NCBI GenBank assembly: GCA_905250075.1
Contig: CAJNOP010000203.1
Span: 139,624-203,623 of the forward strand
DNA length: 64,000 nt
Direction: 5' to 3'
DNA from: Rotaria sp. Silwood1
Lineage: Eukaryota > Rotifera > Eurotatoria > Philodinida > Philodinidae
In this document: positions 34,872 to 45,636 of the stretch, in pieces
Layout: every line of letters begins with the position of its first letter
How positions within the stretch are numbered: position 1 is the stretch's first letter
Program-made: the position numbers and the translations under genes
Notes under the pieces: generated by a model
Told to the model about the DNA's origin: nothing
The model's input: only the letters and a program-made list of their open reading frames with translations
The model's database searches: none

Positions 34872-34940
34872 TTATGCAGTGCCCTGAAGAGTGTTTTAAT
34901 ATTTTAATATAGTAAACATGAAACGCGTCGGCGTAAAAAC
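34872..34940 (+). ncRNA. Hammerhead ribozyme motif (type I, palindromic stem III)
   Basis: All core positions fit. Stem I is GTGCC (34879-34883) with GGCGT (34930-34934), three Watson-Crick and two wobble pairs. The core is CTGAAGA (34884-34890). Stem II is GTGTTT with AAACAT, closed by a G-U pair. The core continues GAAA (34920-34923), then C-GC-G with U16.1 and C17, so cleavage is expected after C34929. ACGCGT makes stem III self-complementary, as in the dimer-acting minimal hammerheads reported in Penelope-like elements. I found no second copy at the 5' side, which fits 5' truncation. Confidence 0.7.
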
Positions 34941-34945
34941 AAAAA

Positions 34946-36092
34946 TTAAACTGCATAATTTTTAATAAATCAATTTCAATCAAGCAAATTCTATTTTAAA
35001 TAAATTATTCAAACGACTAGATCGGTTGCTGAAAAGCAAAAATTGAAAGCAGCAGATTAATTTATATTCTTCAAAAAAATATAGATTAATCTGTTTAAAA
35101 ATAATACTTATTAAACCCACAATAGAAAAGAGAATAGAGAAGAAAAGAAGAAAAGAAATAACAATAATAATAACAGTGTAAAAAGAAAGACAGAAAGAAA
35201 AGAGATAGAAACATATTAAGGGAGGATAGTGATGAATCACCACTAATACATACGAATCTGATAAACAACTTGTTAAATAAACCATGCGATGTAATATTAG
35301 TATACACACAACAATAGACCAAATATAAAAAATAATGAATGTATTGATAATTTTTTAATCCGAAAAAACTTGACATTATTTCGACGAGTTTAGAATATTT
35401 ATATATCTTATTTCATAGTGTCATTTACTGAGTGAATTCAAAAAAGTGATTTGAATCAATATTAACATTTGTCTTATTTTTAATCTTAGAATTTATAGGA
35501 ACAACATGAAAAATGGATAGTTGAAAAATTCAATATACCAATTAAAAGAGAATTTCATTCACTAATGAAAATTATGACTATGCCTCGTTAAAGTTGTGTA
35601 TATGTTTGATATAATAAATTGTACATTCTTTGTAAATAAGAACTGAAAGATAATAGTTTGAGTGATTACAATATTTAACATATTTTTAGCTAATGAAAAA
35701 AAGTCTAAACAATGGATATGGTTTTAAAGAATTTAATTAGGTATCAATGAAAGAGAGAAACCACATTTCTTTTCACACACATGTAGTAGATTTATTACAC
35801 TTCGACCTTTTTATAATGAAACAATCTCATTTTTGACATATCTCAAGTTGATACCAATAGCATTTCCTATATCACTGGTTCGTATTGATAAACAAACTAA
35901 TAATCATATGTATTTTTTCATTGAGTCCAATAAGAGTACGTAGGTGGATAGTTTTTATTATAGTTTATTGAAGAAAAATAAAAAAAAACTGAATATAAAG
36001 TAATGTAATGAAATATATTTCTAACTAAAAACTGAATTCAAAAAACAAAAAAAAAGTATATTATAGTTCAATGCTTGATAATTTTTGCTTGA
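34946..36092. other. AT-rich non-coding stretch
   Basis: No gene recognised. The frames at 34980-35376 (minus) are Phe/Leu/Ser-rich products of A-rich DNA. Confidence 0.35.
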
Positions 36093-36689
36093 TTATTCTT
36101 CCTCGTCAAAATACTCTTCGAAATTGCGTCGTACTTGAAAGTCAATACCAGCAGCACATCTGTTATGATAATCAATCATACGATCCATATAATCTAGGTG
36201 TTTGTCTAATGAAGCTGTCTCAAATTGTTCAAAACTTTTTCTATAACTTGCAAGTTCATCTGATGATAGTGTGTTAAAGAATGTGTTGCGGTAGCCCAGA
36301 ATCGGCTTCTTGCCACTATTCTTACCACGTGTATCAAAATCAAAATCAAAATCATCATCATACCTGAGATAATTCGCTAACAGTCTCTTGCTTGGTATAG
36401 GCTCATTATTATTCATGGCAGCAATAATAGCCATGCTTTTCAAGGTAAGTTTCCTCATCAAATCAATGCGACCGCTTTTGGCACATTTTTCCATTGCTTC
36501 TTTTATTCTCCGAACATAATCAGGTGGCATACGATGAAGAATGTTGCCGACAACCTCGCGTATTTTGTCACCATCTGTTTTTCTGTCTCGGAGGCTGAAA
36601 TATAAACTTTTACTTTGTACGATGTTGTTGGTGAAGACCAAAACCAAAATAAAACTTATAACAATGTTAAGTAGACGTTTAGTATACAT
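36093..36689 (-). CDS. Small secreted protein, unknown family (198 aa)
   Basis: A single-exon frame with ATG at 36689 and a TATA box 36 bp upstream. Residues 1-26 form a clear signal peptide (hydrophobic core IVISFILVLVF). The mature part begins KSLYFSLRDRK and has a helical, basic middle (MPPDYVRRIKEAMEKCAKSG), an acidic stretch DDDFDFDFD near residue 115, a GKK site before PILGYRN, and an acidic C-terminus ending EEYFDEEE. Only two cysteines are seen in the mature chain. Several dibasic sites (RR, KR, GKK) would allow prohormone-type processing, but no repeated peptide is present, so a neuropeptide role is only a possibility. Composition and codon regularity argue that it is a genuine host gene. 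Confidence 0.75.
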   Translation of the reverse strand: MYTKRLLNIVISFILVLVFTNNIVQSKSLYFSLRDRKTDGDKIREVVGNILHRMPPDYVRRIKEAMEKCAKSGRIDLMRKLTLKSMAIIAAMNNNEPIPSKRLLANYLRYDDDFDFDFDTRGKNSGKKPILGYRNTFFNTLSSDELASYRKSFEQFETASLDKHLDYMDRMIDYHNRCAAGIDFQVRRNFEEYFDEEE

Positions 36690-36724
36690 GATTGAGACTA
36701 ATCTGCTTCGATAGAGTATCTCAA

Positions 36725-36732
36725 TATTTATA
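36725..36732 (-). promoter_or_regulatory. TATA box of the small secreted protein gene
   Basis: TATAAATA on the minus strand, 36 bp before the ATG, implying a very short 5' UTR. Confidence 0.5.
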
Positions 36733-36739
36733 CAATTGC

Positions 36740-37825
36740 TTTCAAAACATTGATGAATGTATGATCATATATTTTTTCTACATAAAAGAATGTATAGAAT
36801 AAAAAAAAACTAATTATTTAAAACCGGATAAAAATAACATCTAATATGATAGGCTTGTTTTTTATTGTGCTATGATACAATGAAAAAATCAACAAGGTAA
36901 CTCATAAAACGAAATAGCAATAAAGCATATTCTTTTTGTTGTACATTGTACATGTTGAAAAGAATAAACAGCTATTTCTGCTTGTTATTTGCTATTATGA
37001 ATAATTTACCATGTTTATTATTACCTGTATTTTTTGATCAATCGATTGAAGTAATTTTGAATAGATTTGCCTTCATACTTAATAGGTGATGAATAAATTT
37101 TGTATTGCAACATGCATAGTATAAATTAGAACAAAATCAGCATTCACATATCTATCATTACAGCTTTTATTTCGTTTTTCTATTCATCATTTTAATAGAT
37201 CGATTTTTCAACAACTTTGTTATCATTATTAAGGGCATAACATATTATAAGACAGTGATATGTAGTAAAGGAAAGAATGAATAAGGACAATATATATAGA
37301 ATACTAAAAAAACAATTTGGATACCAGAGAGCGTCATGGAGCACATTTTTATACTCTGCCCTGTCCTGCCCTGAAAATAATGTATCAATTTTTTTTGCCC
37401 TGCTCTGCCCTCAGGGCAGGACAGGGCAAGACAGGGCTTCAAAAATTATCTTGATTGATAAAAATTGAAAACAGTATGAAAAATTTTATTACTATTTTCA
37501 AATAGTGTTTTCACATTTTATTTACATATTATGAATCAAATGATACAATTTATCTGTATGTTTTAAATGTATAACTAAACACGAGCAAAAAAGACAAAAG
37601 TCATAATCAAGAAATGAAGTTATCACGAAAGATCACTGTCAAAATAAAGTTTTTATATTAAACAAAATAATGTGTACATTGCATCCGAAAAGTATAGACT
37701 ATAACAGAATTGCATATGCATCGTAAGAAAGAGATCTGTGGCTGACAGCAACAGAAAATGTACATACAAAAAAACGAACAATATATAAGAAGAAAAAAAA
37801 CTGCCTATAAGAGCAAGAAAAGCTA
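36740..37825. other. Non-coding stretch, with CAGGGC palindromic cluster
   Basis: Mostly AT-rich. At 37356-37437 there is a cluster of CCCTG / CAGGGC words in both orientations (GCCCTCAGGGCAGGACAGGG). Its position just beyond the hAT transposase C-terminus makes it a candidate terminus of that element, but I found no matching end or 8-bp duplication. Confidence 0.35.
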
Positions 37826-39473
37826 CTAAAGCTTTTTGAATGACCTAATTAAAAGAATATTGTCTATGTGTTCTGGATTAATATTTGTTCTTCCCTGATT
37901 AATTACTAAGCCTGCACTTGAAAATTGATGTTCAACATTACATGATGTAGCAGATATTGAATAAATCCGTTTTGCTAATTTACTTAATAAAGGAAATTGT
38001 TTTGCATGGTACCGCCAAAAATCCAAGGGATTATATGTTATGAGTGATTTATCGATTTTCATAATTAAATATTGATCTAATTCATCAAACTGATTTGTGT
38101 TCGACCCATATTCATCACTGTCATATTCGTAATCTTCACCATCACCTGTTGAAGTATTAGGCGGTTGATCATCTTCAAAATACGTAAATAATGCATCAGC
38201 TGATTTTAATTTTTTTTTGTTGTGGTTCAGGTGATGGTTCATGTGATTTGTGTCGTAAATTTGTATCATGTAAAATATTTAGTTGCCTACGAATATATTG
38301 ATGACATTGAGAACGTTCTTCTATTGTACAACTTTTTAATAATTTATATTTCGGGTGTAACATAGTTGCACAGTAATGACGAACATCAAGATTGAATAGC
38401 TCGTCGATTAAAAGTAATAATCGTTCACGAAACCATTTGATCCCTGAAACAAAAATGAATTCAAGTTAAATTGGCTCTTTAAGGCATAAAATAGGAAAAG
38501 GGTGATAAAAGAAAATTATTCAACGCCAGTTGTAACATAATATGAGTGAAATATTACTATAAGGAGAAAGATCTAATAAGAACGAGCCCCTAAACAATAC
38601 AATGTAAAAGTCACTGACATCAACTTTACAATAAATTCTACGTCTCTTTCGACGAATTTTTTTATCCTAAATCTTATACTAACCTTCTGATTCATAATTT
38701 TCATTTTCTTCATGTTCCCATTTATTTGATGGTTTATCATTTTGATTGCAGTAAGTATTTACATAATCAAGTAATGATTCATAAGACGATAAAGCACGCT
38801 TCAGCGTTAAATTACATAATAAAACCAAGTGCAAAGATGGTGAATTGCCTGTTTGAACAACTGTCACAACATGTTTTACTGGCTTCAAAACAAGTACAAG
38901 TTGTTTTATTGTTAATACATCCAAATCATGAATTAATGATTGCTTGTTTCTAGCTAATAATAATCTTTTTGTTGTTTTGAATGTTTGTAGAACACTTTCC
39001 AACAAATTTATCATCGATAACCACCTAACGATACACGATTGATGTAAAGTAACGCCAGCTTCTTCTTTAATACAAATATTGATCCCTACCTAAAAATTCA
39101 AAAAACATAATATAGTGGCATAAAAAAACGTAAAATATTTTTCGGAAACATGCCTACTTTTTTTACATACTTCACTATCTTCTTACACTTGTTTAAAACA
39201 TCAATAACATGTTTTGCTAGAAGAGGAATTTGATCAACTGTTATTTTCATTTGACAAGGTAATGAATCATTTTTTGATGATACAGATTTTTTAATAAATT
39301 TTTTCTTTCTCCTAAAAACGGGTAATGCAATTTCATTCATCATCAGTTGATGATTCACTATCATCACTAGAAGACTCATGGACTTGTTTTTCATTATCAT
39401 CAGCAATTCTTGTAGAAAATGGTTTTACTTCAACTCCACTCGTGACATCAGCAACGACAGTATCAACTTGTTA

Positions 39474-39825
39474 GTGTACTCAAAAAGTGAGTACACTACT
39501 AGAATCGGTCAGTGTATCCGTCCGTCCGGCCGTATACACGATAACTTTCGAAAGGAGAGTCAGATCGCGATGAAAGTTTTTACACAGTTCAGTCTTTAGA
39601 ATATCTCGGTCGAGTTCGAAGATGAGAAGGATCCGTCAAGAAATGGCTGAGTTATCGAAAAAATTGTGATTTTTGACCAGACCATCCCTGAGAGGGGGGG
39701 GTACGGGGATTTTTCAAAAAAACAGTTTTTGCTCATAATTATTCACAAAATACATAAATCGACTCAGTTTTTAACGCTGATTCTGAATCTGATATTAGTT
39801 TTGAACCGAATCATACTTTTGTGTA
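39474..39825. mobile_element. Partial palindrome-tipped element (copy 0)
   Basis: Begins with the self-complementary tip TGTACTCA-N5-TGAGTACA and AGAATCGGTCAGTGT, followed by ~190 bp matching the terminus of the copies at 39826 and 46513 (CCGTCCGTCCGG, CGATAACTTTCGAAAGGAGA, AAGATGAGAAGGA). It then diverges. It directly precedes copy 1, so the pair may be a tandem insertion or a related short subfamily sharing one tip. Confidence 0.6.
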
Positions 39826-42530
39826 CTCAAACAGTGAGTACACTATAGAATAGTCGGTGCCCAGGTCGAAATAGCTATGTCGGATCCTGTCGGATAGGTT
39901 TCAAATCCGTTGAGATACGGCTAATCGGATTCGGTCGGTTACTTTTTGTCGGATTCCGATGCTATCCACTGTTTTCCTTTGATATCTGCCGGTCGGATTC
40001 ATCGAGCTCCGACTAGATTCATATATTCGGAACTGGTCAGATCCGATCTCAAGATCTGTTCGCTTCCGATGGGATTCCGGGGAATCTGATGTCAAGAAAT
40101 CGCCGGATTTTGCGGTTTCAAGTGACACCGGATTCCATGATAAAACCGATCAATCACTGGTATCGGAACTTGTCGGATTATATAAGAATGCAGAATACCC
40201 AGGCCGATCTCACACCATCGGATCCGATGGAAATTAGTCGGAAGTTGTCGGATGTTGGAAAGTGTCGGATTTTCAGAGTTCCGACAAGATCCCGGCCACT
40301 TCCGACACTTTCCGACATCCGACAACTTCCTGTCGGAATCCGATACCAAGGATTCCGACGAATTGCCATCGGATTCGATAAAATTCGTTAATTTTTCCGA
40401 TAGGATCCGACGAGATCCGATTGTCGGATTGCTCGTTCTGGTTATCCAGTATTATTTTCCACGTAGTCGGATTCATGAATTAGAATATATTCTGACAGAT
40501 CAACCAGCTAATCATCTAATAAGATATTTCTTTTTTTACAAATTTCCAACAACAAAATCAAAAATCTGGAAATCCGATTNNNNNNNNNNTGAATTTCCAA
40601 AGTGTTGCTCAGATTAATTTTATTTCAAATGATTTTTTTTCCTATTACAATTACGTTTTCCACGCAATTGGATTGATGAATTAGAATATATTCTGACAGA
40701 TCAATCAGCTAATTATCTAATAAGATATTTCTCTTTTTACAAATTTTCAACAACAAAATCAAAAATCAAAAATCTGGAAATCCGATTTCGTCCAGATTTC
40801 ATTCACCGTTTTATTTTACAGGTATCGATCTATATAAGGAACTCTCTACTTTAATATATCAAGTGAATTCTGCCCATTTTGTATAACTAAGTTCTATATA
40901 TTAGGAACAATCTTCGTACAAGCATTGTTCAATTTTAAGAAGGATCGTAGTATATACATTGTTGGATTCTAGGAATAATCCCAGTTGAAACAGTGGAAAT
41001 CCTTTAGACTCTTGATGACATCCTGATGCAATCTTTAGAAATTTTGATAACATCCTGGTGAAATGTGTTCAAAATGTCGATTCAATCTTTGGAAAATCTT
41101 TAGAATTCTTGATGAAATCCTTGGGAAATCTTCGTAAAATCTTCAGAAATCTCGACGAAATCCTTGAGAAATCCTTGGGAAATCTTCAGAAATCTTGATG
41201 AAATCTCGATGAAATCTTTGTGAAATCTTCAGAAATCTCGACGAAATCCTTGAGAAATCTTTATAAATCTTGATGAAATCCTTGGGAAATCTTCAGAAAT
41301 CTGGATGAAATCCAGGGGAAATCTTCAGAAATCTCGATGAAATGCTGGGGAAATCTTTAGAAATCTTTAGAAATCTTGAGGAAAATTGGATGAAATTGTC
41401 AGAAATCTCTAGTAAATCTTTGGAAATTTTGAGAATGCTAGAATGAAATCAGTGTGAAATGTTGATTGAATCCTTGTGCAATCGGAACAGATTCAGCCAA
41501 CTTCTGATGAAATCCGACTGTATTCTGTCGGAGCCTTACGTTATCAGGCGTTTCTCTGTGAAAGGATCCTGGTGGTTACGGCATTATCTGACAAACAGTT
41601 CCGACAGGATCCGATCGGATCCTTTCCGACGTAATCCGATCCGGAATCCGTTCGTTAGGAATCCTGTGAAATACGGTTGGGTTCCGATCGGATTTAGTTG
41701 GGAACCCGACGAATTCCGGTGTGATCCGACATCGGATCCGATAGTTTCCGGTAGGATCTACAGGTCGGATTGAATCACCTGGGTGTGTCCGTCCGTCTGG
41801 TTGGCTGTTTCCATGATAACTTTTGACAGCAGAGGCAGATTGCGATGAAACTTTCTACACAGCTTAGTCTTGACAATATTTCGGTCGAGAGAAGAAGATG
41901 AGAAGGACCGGCCGAGTCGTTCCTGAGTTATTGCAAAAATACTCATTTTTCCCTATAGCTTCCTATGGAAAAATGGACCCATCGCGACTTCCGTGAAAGA
42001 CTTTTCCTATCATAGTCAATTAAAACCCCAACTATTATATACCATTCGATAGAGAATTTCAAGAGCTACAAAATGATATATAAAACATAAAGAAACAAGT
42101 AGGTAGACTCACCTATCACAAGGATAATTAAAGAAAACTAAGTTATATTTTGGTCCACAATAGAATTGATTCACAAATAGAGCTCTGTCTTTCTATCACA
42201 GTGATGATACTTCGAGGTTTTCAGATATGGAGAACTCGAATGTGTACTGCACTTCGATCGAAATACTATTGGTTGTGCAGTGACCAATAGAAATCAATTT
42301 ATAGGAAAAACGACTTTCTTAGGGTAAATCAAGGGAAAGAGTTCAAACTCGAGCTGTATTCGGTCCCATGTCCTATTGATTTGGCAACGCGCAATAGAAA
42401 TCAACGTTTTAAATGGTAGGCTCCGCAGTATAGTTTTGATGTTCAGACATTCTAGGATGACTGATTTGTATGGTTCACTTTTTGAAGTACACATAACTCT
42501 CGGATTTAAATCCGAAGTTTCCGCATTTAT
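39826..42530. mobile_element. Palindrome-tipped element, copy 1, inserted in the hAT gene and itself interrupted
   Basis: The tip TGTACTCA-AACAG-TGAGTACA at about 39826 continues to GTCGGTG, is interrupted by the CCCAGG element (39860-41783), and resumes with TGTGTCCGTCCGTCTGG. It then runs ~740 bp (TATTTCGGTCGAGA, CCCTATAGCTTCCTATGG, TACCATTCGATAGAGAATTT) to CACTTTTTGAAGTACACATA near 42492 and a short palindrome CTCGGATTTAAATCCGAAG. Net length without the insert is about 770 bp. It contains no transposase. The same sequence occurs inverted at 45735-46513. Confidence 0.7.
39860..41783. mobile_element. CCCAGG-ended TIR element with TCGGAT motif swarm (copy 2)
   Basis: The ends CCCAGGTCGA and the mirror of CCCAGGTGATTCAA are flanked by GGTG and TGTG, a 4-bp duplication with one mismatch. 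The interior is non-coding: TCGGAT/ATCCGA words (39880-40440 and 41480-41770), a ~140-bp sequence present twice (about 40445-40579 and 40648-40787, sharing TAGAATATATTCTGACAGAT) around a 10-N gap at 40580-40589, and a GAAATCTT/GAAATCC stutter at 41020-41450. An internal CCCAGGCCGATC occurs at about 40197. The design matches the 3725-5469 element. Confidence 0.65.
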
Positions 42531-43870
42531 TTTTTCTTTTTGTTCTGGAAAAAGGCTATTTTAACAACATTGTTCAACCGATGTCCATAACAAAAGATTG
42601 GTTCAAAATCTTTAAAAGCACAAACAAAATTACTACCTCTATCACATGCGATATTCACATCAGTCAATGACTTGATTCCGAAATAGCTCAAGCAATTATG
42701 AAGTGCCTAAAGAAAATTACAATAAATTTGAATTTTGAAGCTAGAAAAAAGTCAAATAAGTCTCGTAAGAACCGAGAGGCTAGCTGGTTTAGAAACCATT
42801 TCTATATATATCAAATGATTAGTAAGTCATAATCAACTAAGATTAAGATTTTCCTTAAAGAAAAGTAGCCAAATTGTTTTTATATTTCTTAAACATTTAT
42901 GCAAAAATACCAAAAATCCTTTTAAATTTATTCTATTCCAGAAAAATATTAGTTTTAAGAATGCTAAATTATAATAAAAATTAAAAGAAAGCTCTGAAAT
43001 ATTTTTCATATTTGTATATAACTAATATGATATAGAATATAAGAATCAGACATACTTTTAAAGTATATTCAGCTGTTTTTCTTTCATATTCAGATGGTTT
43101 ACAACATAAATCAATTAATTTATAACAATATTCGTCATCAACGATAATTACACTAACACCTAAATAAGATATTTTTTTGTATGGATCTATCCAATAATCT
43201 GGACAGATTGTTATTGAATGTTCTTTTAAAGGATTTGATAAAAGTTCTTTTATTTGTTCACGACAAATAGCAGCAAATGAAGTAACATGTCTTGATATTG
43301 TTTTTTCTCCACGTAATAGTTCATAAACATCAAATGCACCACAATTAGCACCTAATAAAGACAAAAAAGTTATAAATGATGTATTCATCTATTTTTCTTA
43401 CCCAAACGAACACACTCTTGTGCTAAACGTCTAAAACCTGAATCATCCAATATACTTAAGGGTCTAATCCCCCCACAAACCCATTCCACCGATAAATCTT
43501 TTATTTTTTTAATATCTTTTTCATTAAATTTTCTAGATTTAGTAAATCCAATTTGATTCAAGGTTACTTGTGTTGATGATGATGATGATGATGCAGCTTC
43601 TGAAGTTTCAGACAATGGGAAACATTTATCGGCATGTTCTTTAAAACGTTTTGTGCCACTTAATTTATTATAAATGTGTGTTTTCATGCATTTGGTACAA
43701 CTAATAAATCCTTCAATTCTCTCCTATTGATTATCTTCATTCAATCGTGCTGGAAAACCAAATGCTCGCCACCATAAGGCTTTGGATGGACATGGGTTTT
43801 CAATTATTTTATATTTAAATTTTTCAAACATTAAGAGGCGCTTGACCTTCTCAGAATCGAGTGAGTCCAT

Positions 43871-44784
43871 ATTAAATAGCAACGAAATTACGAAATATAA
43901 AAAACAACAACGAGGTTAACAAATGAAAAACGAACAACAACACAATCAGAAAATTTAAAAAAACAACAATGAAATTAGAAATTGTCAAAAGAAAAACAAA
44001 AGTAAACTCACTATTTGACGAGGTGAAGATTTAAATCAAATATGCTGCGAAAGATCATATGCGAATCTGAAAACGTTTAAAACAAGATATCAAAAAATCA
44101 AATGAAGCAAGTTACTTGTTAAGTTATACAATTGTTATTAATCCATCATTTATCACATTCAACCTCCAATCATTATTTTCTTTTTGTATATATGCATATA
44201 TTGTATTGGATGTCGCTACAATTCAATGTAATTGATAATATTCAATGAACATTTCCGATACTTTCACCACCAAATATTATCAAAGTTTCACTTCTGTCAA
44301 TGAAATCACAGTGATATCAATTGATAGTTCTCAGAATATAAAAATTACTGATCAGAAATTTTTTTAGGTAGGTTTCGAAAATTCATCAGGGCCAAAGTTT
44401 TTGCGTTGCCCTGTGACGGTCTCTGTTGGAGACAGATGTTTTTCTTTTTACAGTGCTGTTATTCGATATTAAAATATTATCAATAATATCTCATTTGATC
44501 AAAGAAAGAGTGTTCTACACGTTGATATACTTTACAAACCAAAAAAATAATATTGATTTGATAGAGAAAAAAACCTGAATCAGATTATGTCCTTTTTTGT
44601 TAAAATCAATCAAATAGAAGAGCCACTAAATACTAGTTATAATTAGTTGCTCTTAAAGATCCTTGATTATTCCTAGTTTTTCAGCTAGAAAACCAAGTTA
44701 ACAAATATTGTCAAAGATATAGTCTTGTAGAGAATTTAATTCTGTTCAAAATGAAGTCTTTAAATATACTATAACTACTTTCCC
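43871..44784. other. 5' flank of the hAT gene
   Basis: AT-rich. CAGGGCCAAAG at about 44388 and TTGCCCTGTGACGG nearby are possible remnants of a hAT terminus, not confirmed. Confidence 0.3.
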
Positions 44785-44962
44785 CTCAAGATGATAACAC
44801 TTTATCTCTTCAAGTGTATTGTCTTGTACATAATGGAAAAAAATTGTCCATTCTATGGCTTTTTATACTCATGACGTATACAAAAAGCAATAGAAAGGAC
44901 AATTTTTTTTCCATTATGTGCAAAAAAATGTCATTGAAGAGATAGGGTGTAACCATCATGAG
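44785..44962. repeat. Small foldback element, ~178 bp
   Basis: CTCAAGATGATAACACTTTA...TAATGGAAAAAAATTGTCC on the left mirrors GGACAATTTTTTTTCCATTA...GTAACCATCATGAG on the right. Nearly the whole length can form one hairpin. No coding sequence. Confidence 0.75.
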
Positions 44963-45636
44963 GTGAAAGGGCGCATCTATAAAGGACATCCGCAATAAAA
45001 GAAAAGAAGGAGCTGACGAAAGACGGGAAAAATCGGGCAAGGGAAGAAGGGGTGTTCGGCAAAGCTGAACGTCCGAAAAAACAACTATCAAGTTTTCGTC
45101 TTATACTTTTAAATTTTGACTGAAAATGTCAGTTTGGTCAGTCTGGAGTTATCGAAGCGCGTTTCATCGGTTTCATCTGACAACTAAGAAGATTCTCGCT
45201 ACTGTTGCTTATGGAGCGTATATTAGTTTTGTTTATTTCAGTTCTTCCATTATATGTATTTTTTGCTGCAAGAGTAAATATGTCGTTCAGCGGAATTAGC
45301 TTGATATATTGAAAATAATGAAGCATGGACAGCCAAGGAATTAGTTGAAGGATGAAAACTCTGTGATGATAAGTGCTATAAACTAAAATTTTGTTCTGTA
45401 ACTTGTTTTTGGTCGTTTTTTGGTCTTTTTGTGCTTGTCTGTTACAGAAAGAGATTTTTCCTGTGACTACCTATGATTTAATAGTCATTCTAATAACGTA
45501 CCCCGTTTACATGATTTACTGCCGTGAGATTTACTGCCGTGTAAACATTTGTTTACAAATAGATCTTTTTTTATATAAGAAATTATATGATTAAGTTCGA
45601 TAAGTCTAATGACCACAATGGAATATTTTATTTTGT
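44963..45636. other. Non-coding stretch
   Basis: No recognised gene. Frames at 45138 and 45391 are short and unremarkable. Confidence 0.35.

Larger units (their letters stand above)
29827..34945 (+). mobile_element. 5'-truncated Athena-like Penelope retroelement
   Basis: The order is a truncated, interrupted ORF1, a second small ORF, a reverse transcriptase lacking a GIY-YIG endonuclease, a long AT-rich 3' region and a hammerhead ribozyme motif. Endonuclease-deficient PLEs (Athena) are known in bdelloids, add to telomere ends and lie with their 5' end toward the chromosome terminus; if that holds, the terminus was to the left. The 5' end abuts a poly-G run. Frames are broken by three TGA in ORF1, one TAA, one TGA and one frameshift in the RT, and a MITE at 30144-30735, so this copy is inactive. 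Confidence 0.8.
37826..43870 (-). pseudogene. hAT-family transposase gene, spliced and split by insertions
   Basis: From 43870 downward: MDSLDSEKVKRLL..., a BED-like finger (CTKC...H...KC), the hAT core with ITICPDYWIDPYKKISYLGV (first catalytic Asp region), NIACDRGSNFVCAFKD (second Asp), CYGHRLNNVVK, then after the insertion HQSCIVRWLSMINLLES, IKWFRERL, HYCATMLHPKYKLL and the C-terminal dimerisation block CNVEHQFSSAGLVINQGR. Introns read as 43352-43401 (50 nt), 42707-43055, 39090-39166 and 38444-38683, all GT-AG with frame kept. Damage: TAG at 43724-43726 and frameshifts near 39330 and in an A9 run at about 38211. Between about 42530 and 39474 the gene is interrupted by nested elements. The element ends were not located. 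It would have cut and pasted itself when intact. Confidence 0.75.

Noticed and set aside
34980..35376. Minus-strand Phe/Ser/Leu-rich ORFs resembling membrane proteins
   Set aside because: Low-complexity translations of A-rich DNA, overlapping in two frames.
43352..43388. ATG at 43388 as start of a separate hAT ORF
   Set aside because: Its first 12 codons are inside a GT-AG intron (43352-43401); the frame is an exon of the transposase.
37356..44425. CAGGGC words as hAT terminal inverted repeats
   Set aside because: Similar words occur on both sides of the hAT gene, but I could not define matching ends or an 8-bp target duplication.
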